This document shows, one piece after another, positions 1-11,952 of a stretch of DNA of 64,000 bases (its first letter is position 1; the number at the start of each line of letters is the position of its first letter). Source of the stretch: Trileptium ribeirensis. Lineage: Eukaryota; Nematoda; Enoplea; Enoplida; Thoracostomopsidae. The stretch covers positions 53,452-117,451 of the forward strand of contig JASANE010005137.1 of assembly GCA_030248225.1 (NCBI GenBank), in the 5' to 3' direction. The translations under genes and the position numbers were made by a program. A model generated the notes under the pieces. It was not told where the DNA came from. It searched no databases and worked only from the letters and a program-made list of their open reading frames with translations.

Positions 1-2
1 AA

Positions 3-965
3 CAACGCGTCGTTATACGAAACTCCTACTCTCCGTGGCAACCAGTTCGCAGCGGTGTTCATCAAGGTTCAGTATTGGGCCCGCTATTATTCCTTTTCTA
101 CGTCAATCACGCAGATAGTTACAGTAGCAGCAAACTACTAATGTTTGCTGACGATACTAAGATATTACGACGGCTCCACTCTACCTTTACATACCTTGAC
201 ACAAGCAGCTTGCAAAATGACATTGATACTACTGCAGATTGGGCTGCGGACGGCTATATGGAATTTAATGTTTCTAAATGTGTGTGTATTCATTTCGGCA
301 CTAACAATCCCCTTCAGACGTATACGCTTAATGATGTCAATATACCAAACGCTACGAGTGAGAAAGACCTTAGTGTTCGCATTAGTGACACTCTAAAATC
401 TTCAGATCACTGTGCTGAAGTTGTTCAAACTGCCAAGCGAGTGCTCTGGGTCATTAAGCATTCACTATGCTTCCTTAACAAGGCTACATTCCTGCCACTA
501 TATTTTTCTCTGGTACGCTCTCGTCTTGAATATGCCAGTTGCGTTTGGTGTCATCATTATCAAAGAGACATTAAATTAATCGAAGATGTGCAACGTCGTG
601 CCACTAAAATGATCCCAGATGTTCATCATTTGCACTATGAAGAGCGGCTAGTTGCATTGCAGTTACAGAAGCTAGAAACGCGAAGATTGCGAGCTGACAT
701 GATTTCTATCTACAAAATGTCACATGGTTTAGTTGATCTACCGCTATCACATTTTTTTGAAATCGTTCCATCAGGTCGCACTCGTCAAAGGCACCCTTAC
801 AAGCTGCGCGCAAAAATGACTCCGCGCCTTAACTGTGCACGATATAGTTTCGCATACCGAACAGTATCATTTTGGAACAGTCTTCCATGCGATGTGGTCA
901 CAGCGACGTCAGTTAACAGTTTTAAACGACTACTACACACTTCTGGATGGCTGCCACCAACTTGA
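3..965 (+). CDS. LINE reverse transcriptase, C-terminal part (CR1/Jockey-like)
   Basis: This is the open C-terminal part of a non-LTR retrotransposon reverse transcriptase. It copies element RNA into DNA at a nicked target. The frame is open from the window edge, so the N-terminus lies upstream. Visible motifs are SGVHQGSVLGPLLF (usual form SGVPQGS) near residue 18, the catalytic box FADD (a Y-to-F variant of YADD) near residue 50, and the typical LINE thumb/C-terminal signature RRATKM...YEERL..LQLQKLETRRLRAD. It ends at a TGA at 963-965 after the usual SFK..L motif. About 320 residues are present without internal stops. Any endonuclease and ORF1 would lie outside the window. The clade call (CR1/Jockey/Daphne-like) rests on the C-terminal signature only. 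Confidence 0.88.
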   Translation, partial: QRVVIRNSYSPWQPVRSGVHQGSVLGPLLFLFYVNHADSYSSSKLLMFADDTKILRRLHSTFTYLDTSSLQNDIDTTADWAADGYMEFNVSKCVCIHFGTNNPLQTYTLNDVNIPNATSEKDLSVRISDTLKSSDHCAEVVQTAKRVLWVIKHSLCFLNKATFLPLYFSLVRSRLEYASCVWCHHYQRDIKLIEDVQRRATKMIPDVHHLHYEERLVALQLQKLETRRLRADMISIYKMSHGLVDLPLSHFFEIVPSGRTRQRHPYKLRAKMTPRLNCARYSFAYRTVSFWNSLPCDVVTATSVNSFKRLLHTSGWLPPT

Positions 966-1380
966 CTGACGCTGGCTGCCGCTGCTGTTGCTGCCGATAT
1001 TGCTTCTTTTCAGCGACCACTTGCATCGAACACAAACAATCAATCGTTCCATTAGCCAACAAGTCAAACGATGAATCACACAATCAATACGTTTGCCGAA
1101 AGATCGGCATTGCTCTTTCCCAAAACTCGTTCTCCAAATCTCACCGGTATAGATATGCACCCCGGGGAAGAGCATATCTGGTCAGTAATCTGGTGAGTAA
1201 TATGCGTTTATTAGATGACTGCGTATGAATATCAGGTCTCTGTGCTTTCCCCCACCACCTGGAACGTTTTCCCCCATGCGTCTCTCAGGTAAACCGCTCT
1301 TCTAATCACCTAATCTGCTGTAACGACTGACTTAAGTTCCCCACCCGCCCTCATCCATTTGTAAACAGGTGCATGAGACA
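966..1380 (+). other. LINE 3' region and junction with LTR copy A
   Basis: No credible gene is seen. The first part is presumably the LINE 3' untranslated region. No clear poly-A tail or terminal microsatellite marks its end. By about 1,380 the sequence is recognisably LTR copy A, so the LINE appears to have landed in, or to truncate, the 5' part of that LTR. Confidence 0.4.
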
Positions 1381-4300
1381 CTTCATTTTGCTCGTCCCAC
1401 CTGGCAAATCCAACGACGTACGCCGAACCTCCGCCCGATTCCCCGCTAACCCGCAGTAGTCACTCAAAGAAGCCACGATTCCTGCGGCCAACCACTAGTG
1501 GGTACGAACTATCCGAGATTTTTCTCTCAATTCCAACACGGGCTAACCGCCCCTCATTGTGTTCGCCTCGTCGAGACATCTCCAAAAATACCCGGCGGGG
1601 TCAGCGCCAGTCGTCCCGTTGACTCGGGACGGCCAACGAAAGCGCCCCGCCACTCTCTCTAGTCGCGACGAATTTAGTGCCCCTTTGGCCTCTGTCGTTC
1701 GGGCAAGGGTATCACCCCTCGTTCAAATCGTCATCCAAAGGCGATCCCAACGATACCTGGTGGGCGTCGCTCCGCCCTACCGTCAAGGCGGGAGAGCCCG
1801 TTAAATCCCTACGCACTTATATACGTCGGAACCCATATTTGGGTTCCGACCCGATACTGCGTCCACCCCCCTCGTGGTTGGTATAATTCGGCCCCGTTCT
1901 TCGTCCTGGGATCGAATCTCACACCAGCCCCTCGGAAATCCCCCGGGATTCCCCTTGTCCCACTCCCCCACCCGCTTCCCTTTTCTCTTCTCTCCGTGTC
2001 CTCGCTGCCCTTTCGGTTTCTCTTTCCGCTCTCTCTAACCGACGTCTTTGGTCGGTTGTTGTTGTTGTGGTTGTTGTTGTGCTGTGTGTGTTGTGTGTGT
2101 ACTTGAGCGACCTTTCTGTCGCTGAGGTCGCCCATGTGTCTCGTGTGTATTGTTTGCGTGTTCATGTGTATTTACGTTTGTAGTGTAATTTTGTATTCAC
2201 AAATTACGTTGTATTATATATGGAGGACATGAAAAAACAAGGACGCACGAGGACAAGAAGTACAAATTTCCTTAAATTTGTACGTTTTACGGACAAACTG
2301 GACATGGATGTTCGTAAACGACGGGGTCGCGTTTAGGGCCTTCCCGTGGGTTCCTGGGGCCCCAGATTAGGGCCCCTGACCCGTTAGGAGTCCCCTTGGA
2401 TGGAGCTCTTCCTCCAGCCCCCAGATGCGCTCATTTTGTCATCCCCCTCCTGGGGCGGTCGAAAACCAGCTTGTCTAGCTAGAAATCGCATAGGAAGTGA
2501 TTCTTGCTCGACGTTCTGAGGTGTCCTCATGAAGAAGGATCACTTTTTGAGATGGATTAGCCGAATTTGACGGACGGCACATCAAGACCACAAAGACCAC
2601 GCAGCTCGCTGCCCTCCCAATTAAAGAAAAATAGATTAAACAATCCAAAAGAAGAGATAGATTGCAACTTTGAGTTGCAAGAAATTATGTGACCCGAAAT
2701 TCGCTGTTATTGATCCAAACATTATGGGACAGGATGTCATGCTAACAACGTGGGCGTTGGATCCAATTTCAACGAACATCTGGCGCTAATGGCAGGAAAT
2801 CGAAACTCTAGAGCTCAGATTTCATGGAAAATATGGGTTGAAACCGCAGATGGTCAACTTCCGATTATTCGGAGGGTTTAAATTAGATGTCGGCAAAATT
2901 AATTGAAGCCGACTCTCCCTAAATGGGGTCGACGGTTTACGGTAGCTGGGAGTTTCAAGCTACCGCAAGTGGTTTTAATTGGACCTCGGGGGTAAGGATG
3001 AAAAACAGTGGGCGTTCAGCAACCGAAAGCGATTGGGTGGCGACGAGATCGCTATCTCAAAGCACAGCCGAAGATTTTGAGGTTGCGAGCATCGCCACGA
3101 CTCATCGAATCAGTCTGACTTCGGCAGCGCGGAGTTCGGTCGACTTTACTGACCGGCTCCGACACAGGACTTTAATGTGTGTTGGCGTTTCTATGGTTTT
3201 CAATTTGCTCTGTGTTTTTATTGTCGCGCTTCTTTTTGGCTTCACGTCGGCGTCGATTGTTAAAGATTTCCGTGTAGGCATTAGCCCCGTGAAGGGGGTT
3301 CAGCGATTGCTGCCCCAAGGATCAAAGTATGTAAGTACGAGAAGGATCGGTGTCTGCAAGGATTTAGTTTCCCGCTAAACGAACAGTAACAGGCCATTCA
3401 TTTAGGTATCTCGTGAACATAGCGTTTTCCTCTCCCATAGACAGATTTACTAATGCTTGGGCTCGACCCACCCATTTCCTCCGAAACGCTACGCATCAAC
3501 CCAACTGGAATTAATTTCTAGTATCGATCTCCGATGTAGAGGCACAAAGCGACTTAGGATACGCAGGAACAGAGCACGGCGAAGACTAGCCAGCCAAGTC
3601 GAAGTCTTTCTGACTCCCCGTGGTCTTAGGTAAGACATCTCAAAACGGACGTTTCATTCGTCCAGGCTTTACATGACTCGCAGCTCCTGAGATAGAATGA
3701 TTGAATTTTCCCGAGCCGACCACGGTAAAATTTTCCAACCCTTGAGAGCTGAAACGATAGGGACTTACTTTATTTGCGTTTATGGTTTACAAATTTACAG
3801 CTTAGTGGTCCGTTCGACGTTCATGCCGTGTTTGTGCTCCAACAGACGTGTAGTTTAGGAATGGAGGACTAGCCTCCGTTGGGCTTTAGGAAACCCCAAA
3901 AATTCGTTTATCCGAATGAGCTAAGATAATTTGGGAATACAAAAGATTAAACAAATTCTAGGCACTCAAGCTTGAGCTAAGGTGTTTGCTATTCACGCGG
4001 AGAAATGTCAGTGGATTGTCTCGGTTTGGTTATCATGCTCTAGTTTTATAGCGGTTCTGTGTTCACCTCCTATTAAAAGCTGCCGCACTACTGTCTCAAT
4101 ATAGGCAAATTTGGTAGACATTTTAAACGAACACGAAATGCACTCGAACGACTGACGAAAATATATACTTACCAGACCAATAATGAAAATTCCCCCTTTT
4201 CGCTCCAGCCGTTTAGGCCCCAAGGCGAGCGAGTGCGAAACCCCTTTATTTCTTCGAAGCGACTTGATGGCTGAGTTTAGCTTGGTTCTACCATTTATCC

Positions 4301-6279
4301 CGAGATGCCCGTTAGGCTATGTATTGCGTATGCCCAAGTTCTAGTTTTTTTCTCAATTTCCTTTTTCTCCTTTTATCATTTTAGCAGATTCGATCCTGCA
4401 CGGCGAATTTAAGCCCGCTGCGGAATTGTCAGTACTAACCAGTCGACTACAGATACTTAGGAACATCGACTATTATGTCGATGATAACTCGATTGCACAA
4501 CAGTGCAGTCGAGACACTGCAGTACACTAAGGCAATAGGATAAGCGATAGAAAGAGTCAAAGCTAAAAACGACCAACAAGAGAAGGAAAGGGCGCAGATG
4601 CGTCAGGGGCAAACCGCCCCATGCCCCTTTTGTTTGGAACGACCCCAAGAGTAGGGAATAAGGCTAGGAAACCGATTGACCGGGGTCAGACCGCCCGTAT
4701 GCCGAGCCCCCTTTCCGCCCCCTATTAAATCGGCGCGGAGTCGAAGCAAATCTAAATAACCAGACTTTCCCCTAGGGGCGGCCCCGGAAAACGCCAGTGT
4801 CGTCTCGTGTCGTTCCGCACCACAATAACGCCCCACCATCCAGATCCTGATGACCTATTGTGCCCCCTCCCTTTTTCTTTGTTTTCTTGTCGGTCAGTCG
4901 TGTCGCTTGTTTGGTTGTACCCGGCTAGACAAATTTACCTAAATCGGTGAAATAAATCAACGTGTAGGCGTCGCCTTGAGTGATTCGTTAGGCTAAAATG
5001 ATCAAGGGCACTCAGGAGTACCTCACAGTCGGCTTCGCTTCGAATAGTGACCGAACTGTTAGCTCTTCGTGCTACTAGCGTGGAACCCACTTGGACAAGC
5101 CCCGTCGCCACCTTCCGCCACCGCGTGCAACGAGTCGTTGTTTAAAATGGCATTTTTGGAGCGTTTTTCCGAAGCACGCTAGGGCCCTTGCTTTTCGCCC
5201 CATAGCTGAGGGAAGTCCCTAAAATTGAGCAGAAGCAAGGATAACCGCCCCTAGTCCGCGAACACGCGGGTATCTGCACGCTCCGTCCCCCTCTTGTTCC
5301 GTCTTTGTCCAACACCCCGTGCCCCACAATCTACCGTATCGAAGCGACAGCAGTGATTTAGTATTAGGCTCTCCTGATTGACATACCGAGCCCGCACCGA
5401 TAGCCGACCGGGAACACTCGTCCCACCGATAATCGTTGATCAGACAAATAAACTTTGTATCATAGACACCGAGTATTGTGTTGATCAATACCGAGGCGAT
5501 AGGAATGCTTGGAGTTTGTCCGTTCGGACGAGTCGGCCCTGTTCGCCATGGCTTGTCGACGCGAATGTCCCAAGCACTGACAAGCACGGCCTTCTGTTGA
5601 CACTGTTTTGTTTACCGGAGCCTGAGGAGGTCACAGAAACAACTCCTCGACACTCAAAATTCTCCGCCAATTGAAACAAAAAGTTTACTAGGAACCTTTT
5701 TGTGGCACGCGCTCCAAAGTGAGCCTAAATTTTATAATCAAATTATCGCGTCCAAACTTGAATCATTAAGAGAATTCAGGCCAAGCTGTAAAACATCAGA
5801 CATTAAACAATCAGGGCTCGTCGGAACCCTGTGGAGGCCACGCAGGCTACTACGTTCTAAGAAAGGATCAAGAGATCCGACCTCCCGTAAGACAGAACGA
5901 GCCTCAAATTCCTAAGGCATTTTTCGACACTCGTTCTAATGCACACGCAAGCAAATTGAACTAAACAACTTCCGATGAGATTGCGATAGGGAACGACGGC
6001 CAAGCTCCATGACCTGTGAGCAGGTGTCGGTTCTAGCCTCGCTGGGGGACCTCGGAAATCATACCCTAAACTAGACACGTGCGCAACCAATCGGACGGGG
6101 TCCGAACACGCCCCGTGAAGCGCGCTTGCGGCCTGCTAAACTCCGTAGCTTCTTGGGCCTGACCAAGAACAAGGTCTAAATTTCGAAAATTTACGGTCCG
6201 CCCTTGAGGTTACGATAGCCGGGGTCGTATGGGCATGGTGTTAGGAAGTTGCGCCATGCAGCTGCGTCTCATTATTACA
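1381..6279 (+). mobile_element. long LTR copy A (5'-truncated, solo)
   Basis: This stretch aligns block by block with the LTRs at 13,110-18,711 and 35,212-40,457. Shared blocks are the entry block near 1,390, the TATA/palindrome block near 1,820, the splice-donor-like block near 3,630, and the terminal block ending GTATGGGCATGGTGTTAGG then ATTACA at 6,279. It is clearly more diverged than those two are from each other, so it is an older insertion. No gag leader follows the LTR end, so it is a solo LTR or a 3' LTR without its internal part. The first kilobase of the full LTR is missing, probably lost at the LINE junction. No coding region is supported; the short frames do not match between copies. 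Confidence 0.75.
1816..1905 (+). promoter_or_regulatory. LTR core promoter candidate (copy A)
   Basis: CTTATATA at 1,816-1,823 is followed at once by the inverted repeat GTCGGAACCCA/TGGGTTCCGAC (1,825-1,850). About 30 bp further is the box GGCCCCGTTCTTCGTCCTGG, present in copies A, C, D and E. The TATA, stem and box are kept in order in diverged copies, which suggests a U3/R promoter and start region. This is inference from conservation. Confidence 0.45.
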
Positions 6280-7061
6280 TTTATTTAGCATAGTTAGCAA
6301 TGCGCAAGTTCATTTAATTATAAATAGTGGCGAGATTGTTACAACTGCTTCGCATTATGATTAACCATACCGATACATTTATGGAACTAAATGTCAAAAG
6401 TGTTTACCTGTGCAGTATCTACGATAGGCGCTTCACAGATTGAGTATTGAAGTACTATTCAGTACTAAAGACGCGAGCAAGGTTCAGTTACTGATATATA
6501 GAAGTTGCTTGGACGGGGTGGACGTCTCATCAAATGTTTGAAATTAAAGGAATGGCTTTTGCGTTGCATGCATTATATCCCACGTGATCTGTATCTAACA
6601 GATTATGGTCTGTGATAACGAAATACTCGGAGATATGACCCTACAGTTGAAGACCGTCCAGCCGTATTTCTTCCTGTAAGCTTTCCTCGTGTGTATTATT
6701 TCCACAGTCAAGACACGTTAAGTTATATGCATTTACGGTAAAAACGTGCGTTAAATTGGTTAACCTGCAGCTGAGTTACATATGATAACACCGAAGTACG
6801 GGCTGATTTTAACCAATGCTAAACCTACATTTAATAATGTATATACGTCAGCGATGTACAATCTCAGTTCATGGTCTAGTTGTATTCAAACCAATATGAC
6901 GAAATTACATTAGATTTATTTTAAAAATCGATGAACTAACATGATTTACGTCAAACTGGGAAAACTAATTAACTCGTAAATCATCCATCACAATTTAAAT
7001 ACAAACCTGGATTTATTCATTTTATTAATACCTGACGCTTTTTCGTACACAAAGCTTCATA
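6280..7061. other. AT-rich gap between LTR copies A and B
   Basis: About 780 bp of AT-rich sequence between the TTACA end of copy A and the TGTAACAGG start of copy B. I see no open frame of substance, no RNA gene and no clear repeat. It may be the original host sequence. Confidence 0.4.
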
Positions 7062-9516
7062 TGTAACAGGACCTGTGTCGTGTGTTACTGCATGATTTCG
7101 GTGATAAATTCAGAAACGCCTTATTTGGGCCAGAATCTAATTACGATAATGATATTAAGATTTTTACGGTAGGATCTCGGTGTATTCAAACAAGGTTTGT
7201 GGGAGCGCGATTTACGATGGAAAAGCATGCCGCATGGTGCCATGGTCGTGCTAATAATTCTAATATCGCTTATAATTAACATTTTTTGTGCGTAGATTTT
7301 GATATTAACCTTGTACGTGTATACTTTGATCATATTATGAAGCGCCGTTGCATGTTCGTTTATGTTATGCTCTTGTTATGAAGCGCCCTTGTTTATGTTT
7401 TAACACCGGTATCTTAAGTGGATATAAACGGAGTAGCCAAATGTTTGAGTCGGGAAGCATCTCAATTGAAGCAACTAGGAGCTGTCGATTGTAACGAAGC
7501 TAGGGATAAACATTTGAAATTTTGGAAGACTGTTGCAATTTCATAGGAACTTGGCCAGCCGTCGCCGTTGCATCGTAAGGAGATCCAAAGCTACTAGTGT
7601 CCGGGAATAAGAGGCCATTGACCGTTCACTAGGAAGTGAACGGCGAATGTTCAAAAGTTCGGTGGGTTGTAACCAAAATTAAAAGTATCACCTTCACCTA
7701 GGCTGAACACCACACAAAACAATGGTAACGCGAAGAAACCGAAAATAACCAGATAGCGAAAGTAGTACGTTCCGACTATTCGGAAGCGACGGGTTCTGGG
7801 TTTGTTTGTCAGCCCGTAGCCGTTTAAGGTCGATATTTCGAGAAAAAGTCATGAGTACTTTTCGATACGGGATTTCACGGCCTTTCCAGTGAAATCAAAA
7901 TGGTCAAAATCGTATGGAGTTTAACGCAACAACTAAATGGTAATCTTACTAAAATTAAAGAAACAGCCGTTACTTACGCTAAGTCTGGCTGATGGTAGTG
8001 GTTCCGAATAGCCTTGCCTCCTGTCATGTTACACATATTATTAATATTTAACTTTAATATATTGGCATTCCCTTTCTCATCTTGCCGAATGAATCCCACT
8101 ACCGCCCACCTTTCTGGAAGAACCTATGGTACCCGGAAATATGATGCCTTACCAGCGATTTTGACCGACAATATCGAACCATCCTTTGTGATCTTTTATT
8201 CTCATAAACAAGGCGTCCCTCATGGGAGCTTCCTGAATTTTTAAATACATCATTCTATGGATAATTAACGAACACCATCGGGTTTTGTTGTGCCCTTTGG
8301 CCCGCTCACCCAAGAACAGCAGCTTAACTGTAGTTTTCATTTCATTGATATCTAAAATCGTTTGATCACCGCTGTTATAACCCTTCCTCCTTCTCACTGC
8401 AGTTTAATCAGCGGGAGTTTTATACGTCATTGGGTAGCCCACCCATTGGGGAATCTGACCATCCCAAGCGTGTCTGGATCCGCTCAACCGTTAAGTTAGT
8501 GTAATTGTATTAGCTCTGTATGTCCCTCCGTTTCGTATTTGCTTTATAGTACATATAACAGGAATTGACGTGAACTATCTCCTGTCTTGCAAAATCTTCG
8601 TAGTGGAACCGTCATCCTAACTGTAAACATGCGACACCGCATTTATACGTCATTTACCTTAAGATGTGTGCGGCAGCGTCGCATTTTGTCACACTCTGCT
8701 GCGGCTCTAAAGCCATGCTTGGCAAGTTGCGATTAGCCAGTGTGACAATTTTTGGGCCCAGCCAGACCCTACAAATATATTAGCTAATAGTAAAGCTAGG
8801 CTGACAAATTATCACAAAGGCCGGAATCGGCTCTAAAAGCCAGAAATATATCACGACGATGGAAAATTGTGAAAAAATGGAAATTGGTGATACATATGGT
8901 GATATTTTCGTAAAACATCTTTCCGGTTAGAGTAGCATAATCTTCATATCTTATATAGCTACTAGATTGGCTTCTAAAAGGATCTTATACAAAAATCTTG
9001 AAAATGGCGATATTTATGTATTTATTTTACCTCCATTTATGCGTCTTACTTTAATTACTACTAATCTTACCTTTTTGGGCCTAGAGCTAAATATTTTGCC
9101 TGTAACATAGTCTGCTAAACAGAATGTAACCAATATTTTTTCTGTAGTCCGTCCCGGCTATCAAACCCTGAGACATAGACACTCCCGGCTCGTAAAAACT
9201 TACTAGTTTAGCTTAGCTATTTATTTTATGTATGAAACGCTGGTTGTGGCCGTTCCTTCTTGCCATGACCCGGAATTGGTTCTGTGACACAATTCGGGCC
9301 TAGGTGCACACATCTTAACGTAAGTGGTGCATTGACTCGCCTGCCCCTGGTGAACACAACGATATACAGGTGGCCTCCATTCGACATTTAGTCCGGTTAG
9401 TCCGGTACAGCGCACGCTAAGGCGTCCCCAGTTCAGGTAATGACCGACAGCGGGTATAAACTAGTGAAGCTCGCTTGCGAGCAAGAATTCGAGTTGTGAG
9501 AACAATCCCCCGAAGC

Positions 9517-9835
9517 AGAAGTGTGAAAAATATCTGCCACACAATATTTTTGACACTCTCAATGAGCTTGTCGGCCCAGAAAACCCCAGATCTGACACTA
9601 AAACCAACCATAAACACACATTCAGGTGCTTTTCCCAAGACTTCTCACCAAAAATTGCGAAAACGTCATTTTTATGCCAAGTATGAACCAGAAGTGTAAA
9701 AAATATTTGCCCAACAATATTTTTAACACTTGCAATAAATTTATCTGCCCAGAAAACCCCATATAAGACACTAAAAGCAACAAAAAACACACATTTAGGT
9801 GCATTTCCCACGCTTTTCACCAAATATGAAATTTG
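9517..9835. repeat. tandem repeat, two units of about 173 bp
   Basis: The block beginning AGAAGTGT(G/A)AAAAATAT at 9,517 recurs at 9,690. Shared pieces are ACAATATTTTT.ACACT, CCCAGAAAACCCCA and AACACACATT.AGGTGC. The two units differ by many substitutions, so the duplication is not recent. Confidence 0.7.
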
Positions 9836-10055
9836 GCGCCAACTATAAGCTTATAGACTCCAGATTGGGAAGTAGTTGAAAAACTTGTTATATATCAGGA
9901 AAGCCTTGATAAAGCTACATGAAATAGGCCTATTAGCTTGCGGATACCTCGTGTACTTATTGACAAAAGTCGCAAAAACTGGAGGGGGTGCCCGAAAAAT
10001 GGGCCAAAATGACGTCATTATTCCCCAAAAATTCAAAAATCGGGCTCCGTCACTG

Positions 10056-10455
10056 CACCTAAATCGACCATTGCGGTTCGAATGAGCTATCGTACATCAA
10101 AATCCGCCTAACGGTTATCGAGATCCAGGTGCAACACACACAGACACACACAGACACACACAGACAGGACATCCTCAACCCCCCTCCAAAGCCAAAATTG
10201 AAAATTCTGGTTCCACTAGCTCGCTTCGTTCGATAGTGGAATGAGCTCGCTTACACCTAAATCGACCATTGCGGTTCGAATGAGCTATCGTGCATCAAAA
10301 TCCGCCTAACGGTTATCGAGATCCAGGTGCAACACACACAGACACACACACAGACACACACAGACAGGACATCCTCAACCCCCCTCCAAAGCCAAAATTG
10401 AAAATTCTCGTTCCACTAGCTCGCTTCGCTCGATAGTGGAATGAGCTCGCTTCGC
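10056..10455. repeat. tandem repeat, two units of about 199 bp, with CACACAGA microsatellite
   Basis: The unit starting CACCTAAATCGACCATTGCG at 10,056 repeats at 10,255 with few changes. Each unit contains an ACACACAGAC run of slightly different length and ends in the CTCGCTTCG(T/C)TCG palindromic motif. High similarity implies a recent duplication or copying between units. Confidence 0.8.
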
Positions 10456-10469
10456 TAGCTCATTCCACT
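10435..10469. other. perfect hairpin at the right end of the composite insert
   Basis: AGTGGAATGAGCT and AGCTCATTCCACT are perfect 13-bp inverted copies separated by 9 bases. A strong stem near one end is typical of Helitron or foldback termini, but no CTRR end or matching rolling-circle start is established here. Confidence 0.55.
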
Positions 10470-11683
10470 CGAATTCAAATACTTGAAATTTGATTCTTAA
10501 CTCAACAGTGGACAAATCCCTCATTGTTTTCCCTCTGTCTCTAAATATACCCAGCGGGTCTCTGACCGCCTCCCCGTTAATCATGTTCAGCCGATAACAA
10601 CGCCCCCGCCTTAGTCAAAACTTTCTCTATTTTAGTCATTTTAACACTGTTCTAATTTCTCCCCGTGGGACCGGGATATTACCCCTCACTCAAATCGCTT
10701 TTCGATTGTGCGTACAACAATCTAATCGGGGCATCGATGCGCCCGGCCGCTAGGTCAAGGAAGTCCGCCAAAGCTTCCTACACTAATGTATATCAATTAA
10801 TATGAGTGGGTAAGCTCCTATTTTTCCGTCTACCCCTTTGTGTGCGGTGTCGTTCGAACTCGTTATTCGGCCTGGTCCTGAATTTGCCCGTTACCCAGCC
10901 AAATTCCCAAACGAACCCCTCGGCCGCATACCCTCCCCGTGCGCCTTGCTCTCTCTTGTCTCACTTTTTCCTTCTCTTTTCTTTTCTTTCCTCCTTTCTC
11001 TGTTCTTTATTCCATCCTCTTCGTCTCTCTCTGTCTCAAAATCTTTTACATTGTTTAATTAAAACTCGATTATTAATGGTAATAATATTAGTAGTAAAAT
11101 ATCGAATTATTTCTATTTCGACAGCACGGAATTCAATTTATTAAATTGTCTTCGCACGATCGGAAACTCGGCTTTGGTTTTGGCTTCGACTTAGTGGTCA
11201 TGGTGCATAACGTCGGGATGGGGTATGAGTGCTAGGTCGTGGGATTTCGGGCTTCTCAGAGACGAAATAGCTAGAGGAAAACGCTGAATTATGAGTCGGT
11301 GTATCGAAACACAAAATTTCGTAGATGATAGTTGCCCATTCTCTTAGAGTGGATTTTCCGCTTCTGGGGCACACCCGCCCTATCCCTGAATACTACTTAC
11401 AGTGTTGTCTGGAATATGAAATACCAGGTCGAGTTCCGATGCAGGCGAGTATAGCGCACACCTGTCGAAGTCCTTCTGGTTGTCCGCGGTCCTAGGTAGA
11501 ACTTCAAACTATTTCAGCATGGTGGGTCCTGGTTTTGCATGAATTAATGAGCTCAGTTAGGCTTGGAAAATTTTTCTTGAGGCGACCGCTGTTAAAATTG
11601 TCTGGAAGTAGTACGGGATTGATCAAATTTAAGTGCTGTTCTGGGTTCATTATTTGTTGACTTGTTCGCGAATTTGTAGTTTA

Positions 11684-11952
11684 TGCGCGAATAAACTTAT
11701 GATGATTTCACCAACCATCCTATTTTGTAATTTTGAATAAAAATTGTTGCGAAACGCTTTTTAGGCGATTGGAATTCGGTTCAAAACTGTTAGTGAACAC
11801 ATTGATCGCGATCTAAAACTAGTCATTTTGTGTTCGGAAAATTCAAGCAAAATAACCTAAATTTTTCTGAACATAAATCTGTCGAATTACAGTTACCAGT
11901 GTTGTTTGCGAACAGCAACAGCTTAACTACAGTATCTATTTGCTTGTGAATT
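11684..11952. mobile_element. PIF/Harbinger-type MITE, left half
   Basis: It begins TGCGCGAATAAACTTATG and is preceded by TTA (11,681-11,683). Its partner end, the reverse complement of TGCGTGAGTAAACTT, is at 40,730 and is followed by TTA. Both halves together make about 538 bp. The terminal repeats match the MITE at 17,180-17,659. The 3-bp TTA duplication is the PIF/Harbinger signature. The giant retroelement inserted into its middle, splitting it. Confidence 0.8.

Larger units (their letters stand above)
9461..10470. repeat. composite repeat insert inside LTR copy B
   Basis: LTR homology stops near GGGTATAAAC (9,460) and resumes near CTTGAAATTTGATTC (10,482). The roughly 1-kb insert holds two internal tandem arrays and CTCGCTTCGCTCG-type short palindromes. 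GAATTCGAG at its left end and CTCGAATTC at its right end are complementary, so it may be a foldback or Helitron-like non-autonomous element. No protein is encoded. The class is unresolved. Confidence 0.5.
7062..11680 (+). mobile_element. long LTR copy B, left part (old, interrupted)
   Basis: It starts TGTAACAGG, like the 5' LTR of the giant element at 11,953. It shares with that LTR a GCATGGTGCCATGG block (7,230), a GTCCGGGAATA block (7,600), a GTTTGTC.GCCCGTA block (7,800), the AACACAACGATATA block (9,350), and the splice-donor-like block CCTAGGTAGA (11,491). Divergence is high. It carries a repeat insert at about 9,461-10,470. It breaks at 11,680, where a MITE is inserted; the LTR resumes at 40,734. 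I see no gene in it. An inverted repeat TTGTCACACT/AGTGTGACAA near 8,685-8,750 is of unknown meaning. Confidence 0.68.
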
